From Imbricaverruca yamaguchii (taxonomy: Eukaryota > Arthropoda > Thecostraca > Neoverrucidae): 64,000 nucleotides of DNA. Both the position numbers and the translations under genes were made by a program. The notes under the pieces were generated by a model. That model searched no databases and was not told where the DNA came from. It saw only the letters and a program-made list of their open reading frames with translations. Below, piece after piece: positions 59,796 to 64,000 of the stretch; the stretch's first letter is position 1; every line of letters begins with the position of its first letter. The DNA lies in assembly GCA_034440575.1 (NCBI GenBank), contig JAOTOL010001643.1:903501-967500 (forward strand), in the 5' to 3' direction.

Positions 59796-60837
59796 GTCTA
59801 TCAGTTTACGTTTGAAAAAAAGAAGAGAATGAAAACATGCCTAGGTGGTTAGCCGATATGCAGCGCAGCGCAGCGGGTCTATTTCCTCGCACCGCCACGG
59901 GACCCGGCGTTCACTCTTGGTTTCGTTGGCAGCGACGGCGCCGCGCGGCCAGCTGGGGCGAGCGGTGAATGGGCGCCGCCGCGCAGCCCGAGCATGTGCC
60001 GACTTTGAAATGCCTGCATTACCAGGCTGACGATCTGCATAACCCGCCGAGGCGGCGCCTCCTCTGTCGATCGTGACATGCGCCGGACAAGTGTGACGAC
60101 CGCAGTGCCGGTGTGCAAGGCCAGACCGGCGGTCAGACCGGCGCCACGGGCCGCGCGCCGCTGCGCCCCCGGCACGAGTCAGCCGCATCTCGCGCGCTCC
60201 ATCGCGGCGGCGGCCGAGTTAAAGGGCGGCGGCAGTCGCGCCTGCGCCGGTCGTGTTTGCTGACCCAGCCCCATGCGGTCCGTCGCCGGGCCGGCGCAGA
60301 CAGCAATAGCAGCTCACACATCTGCCGGGTGCATGCACGATTGATGACCTCTGCCCCCGGCGGGCACATTAGCTGAGGGCGGCGCTGCAGCGTCTAAAAA
60401 TGGCGCGGCCGCTGCACCGTGGAAGTGGTGCGGAAGTGCTTCATTACGACGGCGTGTGAGCCGCCCCGCCCCCTTTGACCCGGTCGGTGACCGCCGGCCG
60501 CCAGCAGTGATATCGCCGGCCGACCGCTGGCCGGCGCGAGCGCGAACTGGCCGACCGTACATAGGACGGTGGTTACAAGTGTGACCTTCGGCTGCGCTGC
60601 GGTCGGCTGGCGCTGTAACGTCAGTCGCGATGGGCTGGCTGGCGCCAGCGCGGCGACTCGCGCCATTTTCGGCGCGATGCAGACTCGGGGTGAATTCGCT
60701 GCACAGTCAGCGCTCCGACCCGCGCGGACATTCCGCGGTGAGAGCGAGAGTGGCGAGCATGGCCGTCATCTTCGGACGGGCTCCAGCCGCCCCGCCCGTC
60801 CGGTGGTGACGCTCGCTGCTGCAGGCAACTGGCGGTG
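59796..60837. other. GC-rich gene-empty DNA
   Basis: No domain or repeat recognised. Frames are short and GC-driven. Confidence 0.45.
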
Positions 60838-62160
60838 CACACACAGTCCTGCTGAGGTGCACACAATTCTGCTGAGGTGCACACAGTCCTGCTGAGGCGC
60901 ACACAGTCCTGCTGAGGTGCACACAGTCCTGCTGAGGTGCACACAGTCCTGCTGAGGAACACACAGTCCTGCTGAGGTGCACACAGTCCTGCTGAGGTGC
61001 ACACAGTCCTGCTGAGGTGCACACAGTCCTGCTGAGGTGCACACAGTCCTGCTGAGGAACACACAGTCCTGCTGAGGTGCACACAGTCCTGCTGAGGTGC
61101 ACACAGTCCTGCTGAGGAACACACAGTCCTGCTGAGGTGCACACAATTCTGCTGAGGTGCACACAGTCCTGCTGAGGCGCACACAGTCCTGCTGAGGAAC
61201 ACACAGTCCTGCTGAGGTGCACACAGTCCTGCTGAGGAACACACAGTCCTGCTGAGGTGCACACAGTCCTGCTGAGGAACACACAGTCCTGCTGAGGAAC
61301 ACACAGTCCTGCTGAGGTGCACACAATTCTGCTGAGGTGCACACAGTCCTGCTGAGGCGCACACAGTCCTGCTGAGGAACACACAGTCCTGCTGAGGTGC
61401 ACACAGTCCTGCGGGGCACAAAGTCCTGCTGATGAACACACAGTCCTGCTGAGGTGCACACAGTCCTGCTGAGGCGCACACAGTCCTGCTGAGGAACACA
61501 TAGTCCTGCTGAGGTGCACACAGTCCTGCTGAGGCGCACACAGTCCTGCTGAGGAACACACAGTCCTGCTGAGGCGCACACAGTCCTGCTGAGGAACACA
61601 CAGTCCTGCTGAGGAACACACAGTCCTGCTGAGGTGCACACAGTCCTGCTGAGGCGCACACAGTCCTGCTGAGGAACACACAGTCCTGCTGAGGCGCACA
61701 CAGTCCTGCTGAGGAACACACAGTCCTGCTGAGGAACACACAGTCCTGCTGATGAACACACAGTCCTGCTGAGGTGCACACAGTCCTGCTGAGGCGCACA
61801 CAGTCCTGCTGATGAACACACAGTCCTGCTGAGGAACACACAGTCCTGCTGAGGCGCACACAGTCCTGCTGAGGAACACACAGTCCTGCTGAGGAACACA
61901 CAGTCCTGCTGATGAACACACAGTCCTGCTGAGGTGCACACAGTCCTGCTGAGGCGCACACAGTCCTGCTGAGGAACACATAGTCCTGCTGAGGAACACA
62001 CAATCCTGCTGAGGAACACACAGTCCTGCTGAGGCGCACACACAGTCCTGCTGAGGAACACACAGTCCTGCTGAGGCGCACACACAGTCCTGCTGAGGTG
62101 CATACAGTCCTGCTGAGGAACACACAGTCCTGCTGAGGAACACGCAGTCCTGCTGCGATA
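60838..62160. repeat. 20-bp satellite, about 66 copies
   Basis: Units of cacacagtcctgctgaggtg are in strict 20-bp register, with variants ending aggtg, aggcg, aggaa and gatgaa. A rare acacaattct variant at 60861, 61141 and 61321 marks a 180-bp higher-order step in part of the array. One irregular unit lies at 61405-61435. Near the right end two units gain an extra CA. The unit has no stop in any minus-strand frame. Confidence 0.96.
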
Positions 62161-62460
62161 CACACAGTCTTGCTGTTGGCGGTGTCCCGTACACGTAATC
62201 CTAGTGTGAGGCGGTATTTTGTACACACAGTCCTGCTGTGGGCAGTATTTTGTACGCCTATTCCTAGTGTGCGCGGTATTCAGTGCACACAGTCCTAGTG
62301 TGGGCGGTATTCGGTACACATAATCCTGCTTTGAGCAGTATTCGGTGTACGGTGTCCTGCTGCGGGAGGGGGCATTATGTATACACAGTCTTGCTGTGGG
62401 GGTGGGGGCATTCTGTATACACAGTCTTGCCGTGGGCGGCATTCCGTAAACACAGCACGC
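62160..62460. repeat. About 30-33-bp repeat derived from the 20-bp satellite
   Basis: Units keep acacagtcctgctgtg from the adjacent satellite but add ggcggtattcggta. About nine diverged copies. It looks like an older or expanded version of the neighbouring unit. Confidence 0.75.
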
Positions 62461-62887
62461 CGCGGGTAGTCCACGGGGGCGCAGCGGTAGCACGCCATGC
62501 TCTAGTGTTTCCCCGACCGGGACAGGACGTCTGGATCAAAATTCTTTGTTCATTCATTGTGTTCTGCAAATCGTCTCGGATTATGCCCAAATGGCCTAAA
62601 TGTCTGACTGCTGTGTTGGCATAATCTAAATATGTGACCCCATTTTCCGCAATACGGACTAATTGCAGCTAGAATGAGGTATTCACTTTCTGCGGTGTCC
62701 TCGCACTGCAGGAACGTAAGCTCGGCATATCATAAGCTGTCACTCATACAGCTAAGATAGCCGAGCGCTCATTTTTTCAGCCAGGACAGCACGGTATTGT
62801 CTAGAAACCGGACAGCTGAGGACAGTTTCCCGCCCCAGGACGAGACGGCTCTCCTTAGCGGACGGACAACTCACCACTGTCCCATTA

Positions 62888-63680
62888 TTTCCCGTTGTGG
62901 TGCTGACGCTGCCGTTACCACTATTTCCCGTTGTGGTGCTGACGCTCCCGTTACCATTATTTCCCGCTGTGGTGCTGACGCTCCCGTTACCATTATTTCC
63001 CGCTGTGGTGCTGACGCTCCCGTTACCACTATTTCCCGCTGTGGTGCTGACGCTGCCGTTACCACTATTTCCCGCTGTGGCGCTGACGCTGCCGTTACCA
63101 CTATTTCCCGCTGTGGTGCTGACGCTCCCGTTACCATTATTTCCCGCTGTGGCGCTGACGCTGCCGTTACCATTATTTCCCGCTGTGGTGCTGACGCTCC
63201 CGTTACCACTATTTCCCGCTGTGGTGCTGACGCTCCCGTTACCACTATTTCCCGCTGTGGTGCTGACGCTGCCGTTACCACTATTTCCCGCTGTGGCGCT
63301 GACGCTCCCGTTACCACTATTTCCCGCTGTGGTGCTGACGCTGCCGTTACCATTATTTCCCGCTGTGGTGCTGACGCTGCCGTTACCACTATTTCCCGCT
63401 GTGGTGCTGACGCTCCCGTTACCACTATTTCCCGCTGTGGTGCTGACGCTGCCGTTACCACTATTTCCCGCTGTGGTGGTGACGCTTCCGTTACCATTAT
63501 TTCCCGCTGTGGTGCTGACGCTCCCGTTACCACTATTTCCCGCTGTGGTGTTGACGCTCCCGTTGCCACTATTTCCCGCTGTGGTGCTGACGCTCCCGTT
63601 ACCACTATTTCCCGCTGTGGTGTTGACGCTCCCGTTGCCACTATTTCCCGCTGTGGCGCTGACGCTCCCGTTACCGCACG
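62888..63680. repeat. 36-bp minisatellite, about 22 copies
   Basis: Units of atttcccgctgtggtgctga cgctcccgttaccact differ by a few substitutions (ctcccg/ctgccg, accact/accatt, ggtgct/ggcgct). Frames on both strands stay open. The plus strand reads VLTLPLPLFPAV or ISRCGADAPVTT, and the minus strand NSGNGSVSTTAG. Confidence 0.96.
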
Positions 63681-63867
63681 TGAGCCTGCTTATGTCAGTG
63701 AACGTAAACATCGTCGGCGTCGGCCCACCTTCGCTTGTTCACAGCGCGTCCCGGGCTCGGTTGCTCGGCCGGCGTGCCTCTCGCCAAACACGCCAGCAGC
63801 ACGTTACGGGAGCACGGCAACGTCGTAGCACGTGGAGACGGGCTGACAACGGCCTGCCATTGCAGAT

Positions 63868-64000
63868 ATACCGTCACTGGCGGCTTACCATTGCACATGT
63901 CATGCTGTCAATGAAGGCTTACCATTGCACATGCCATGGCGACAGTGGCGGCTTACCATTACACATGTCATGTCAGTGACGGCTTACCATTACACACGTC
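63868..64000. repeat. About 34-bp repeat running off the window
   Basis: Units with ggcttaccattgcacatgtc start at 63882, 63916, 63950 and 63981. The array continues beyond the right edge. Confidence 0.85.

Noticed and set aside
60621..62493. Three minus-strand frames of 495-575 codons with CVPQQDCVHLSRTVC-like repeats
   Set aside because: They arise from the 20-bp satellite, which has no stop in any minus frame. There is no domain, splice context or independent evidence.
60838..63680. CRISPR-like regular arrays
   Set aside because: The units are head to tail without unique spacers, and the context is an animal nuclear genome.

Overview
This is eukaryotic nuclear DNA with few genes and many repeats. 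It most likely comes from an arthropod. The introns are long, exons meet canonical GT/AG sites, and there are tRNA-derived SINEs and a (CCTAA)-rich patch like the arthropod TTAGG telomere motif. The recognisable proteins are animal-specific. Strong GC bias in coding and flanking DNA, next to AT-rich non-coding DNA, would suit a crustacean such as a barnacle, but the species cannot be fixed from this window.

Only three genes are recognisable, all on the plus strand. (1) Positions 100-1565 hold the last two coding exons of STIMATE (TMEM110), an ER membrane regulator of store-operated calcium entry. Its earlier exons lie left of the window. (2) Positions 20387-30169 hold the first two coding exons of a GAS2-like (Drosophila pickled eggs-like) cytoskeletal linker. 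They encode a calponin-homology domain split by a 9-kb intron. The partner GAR domain was not found downstream, so the gene probably continues past position 64000. (3) Positions 40312-43371 hold an intronless ADAMTS-type metalloprotease of 1019 residues. It has a furin site, an intact zinc site and a C-terminal tail that resembles a GPI-anchor signal. If the GAS2-like gene does run past the right edge, the ADAMTS gene is nested in its intron on the same strand.

From about 1.6 to 20 kb there is non-coding DNA with AT-rich stretches and transposon debris. It includes an inverted pair of related repeats (about 7.3-8.0 and 16.4-17.2 kb). A tRNA-Val-like SINE family has three copies (18.1, 25.7 and 30.3 kb). 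From about 28 kb rightwards the DNA becomes GC-rich and is packed with tandem repeats of 10 to about 82 bp. These include a 36-bp array at 28 kb, a 69-bp array at 39 kb, arrays of 28, 46 and 48 bp at 50-55 kb, and a 16-bp satellite in two opposed arms at 56.8-58.0 kb. A 20-bp satellite of about 66 copies lies at 60.8-62.2 kb and a 36-bp array at 62.9-63.7 kb. Many arrays lack stop codons and so create long false open frames on both strands.

The three genes show no common pathway. The most notable points are the unusual ADAMTS gene and its possible nesting, the opposed-arm 16-bp satellite, repeats carrying clusters of AGGTCA-like half-sites, and the density of minisatellites in the GC-rich half.
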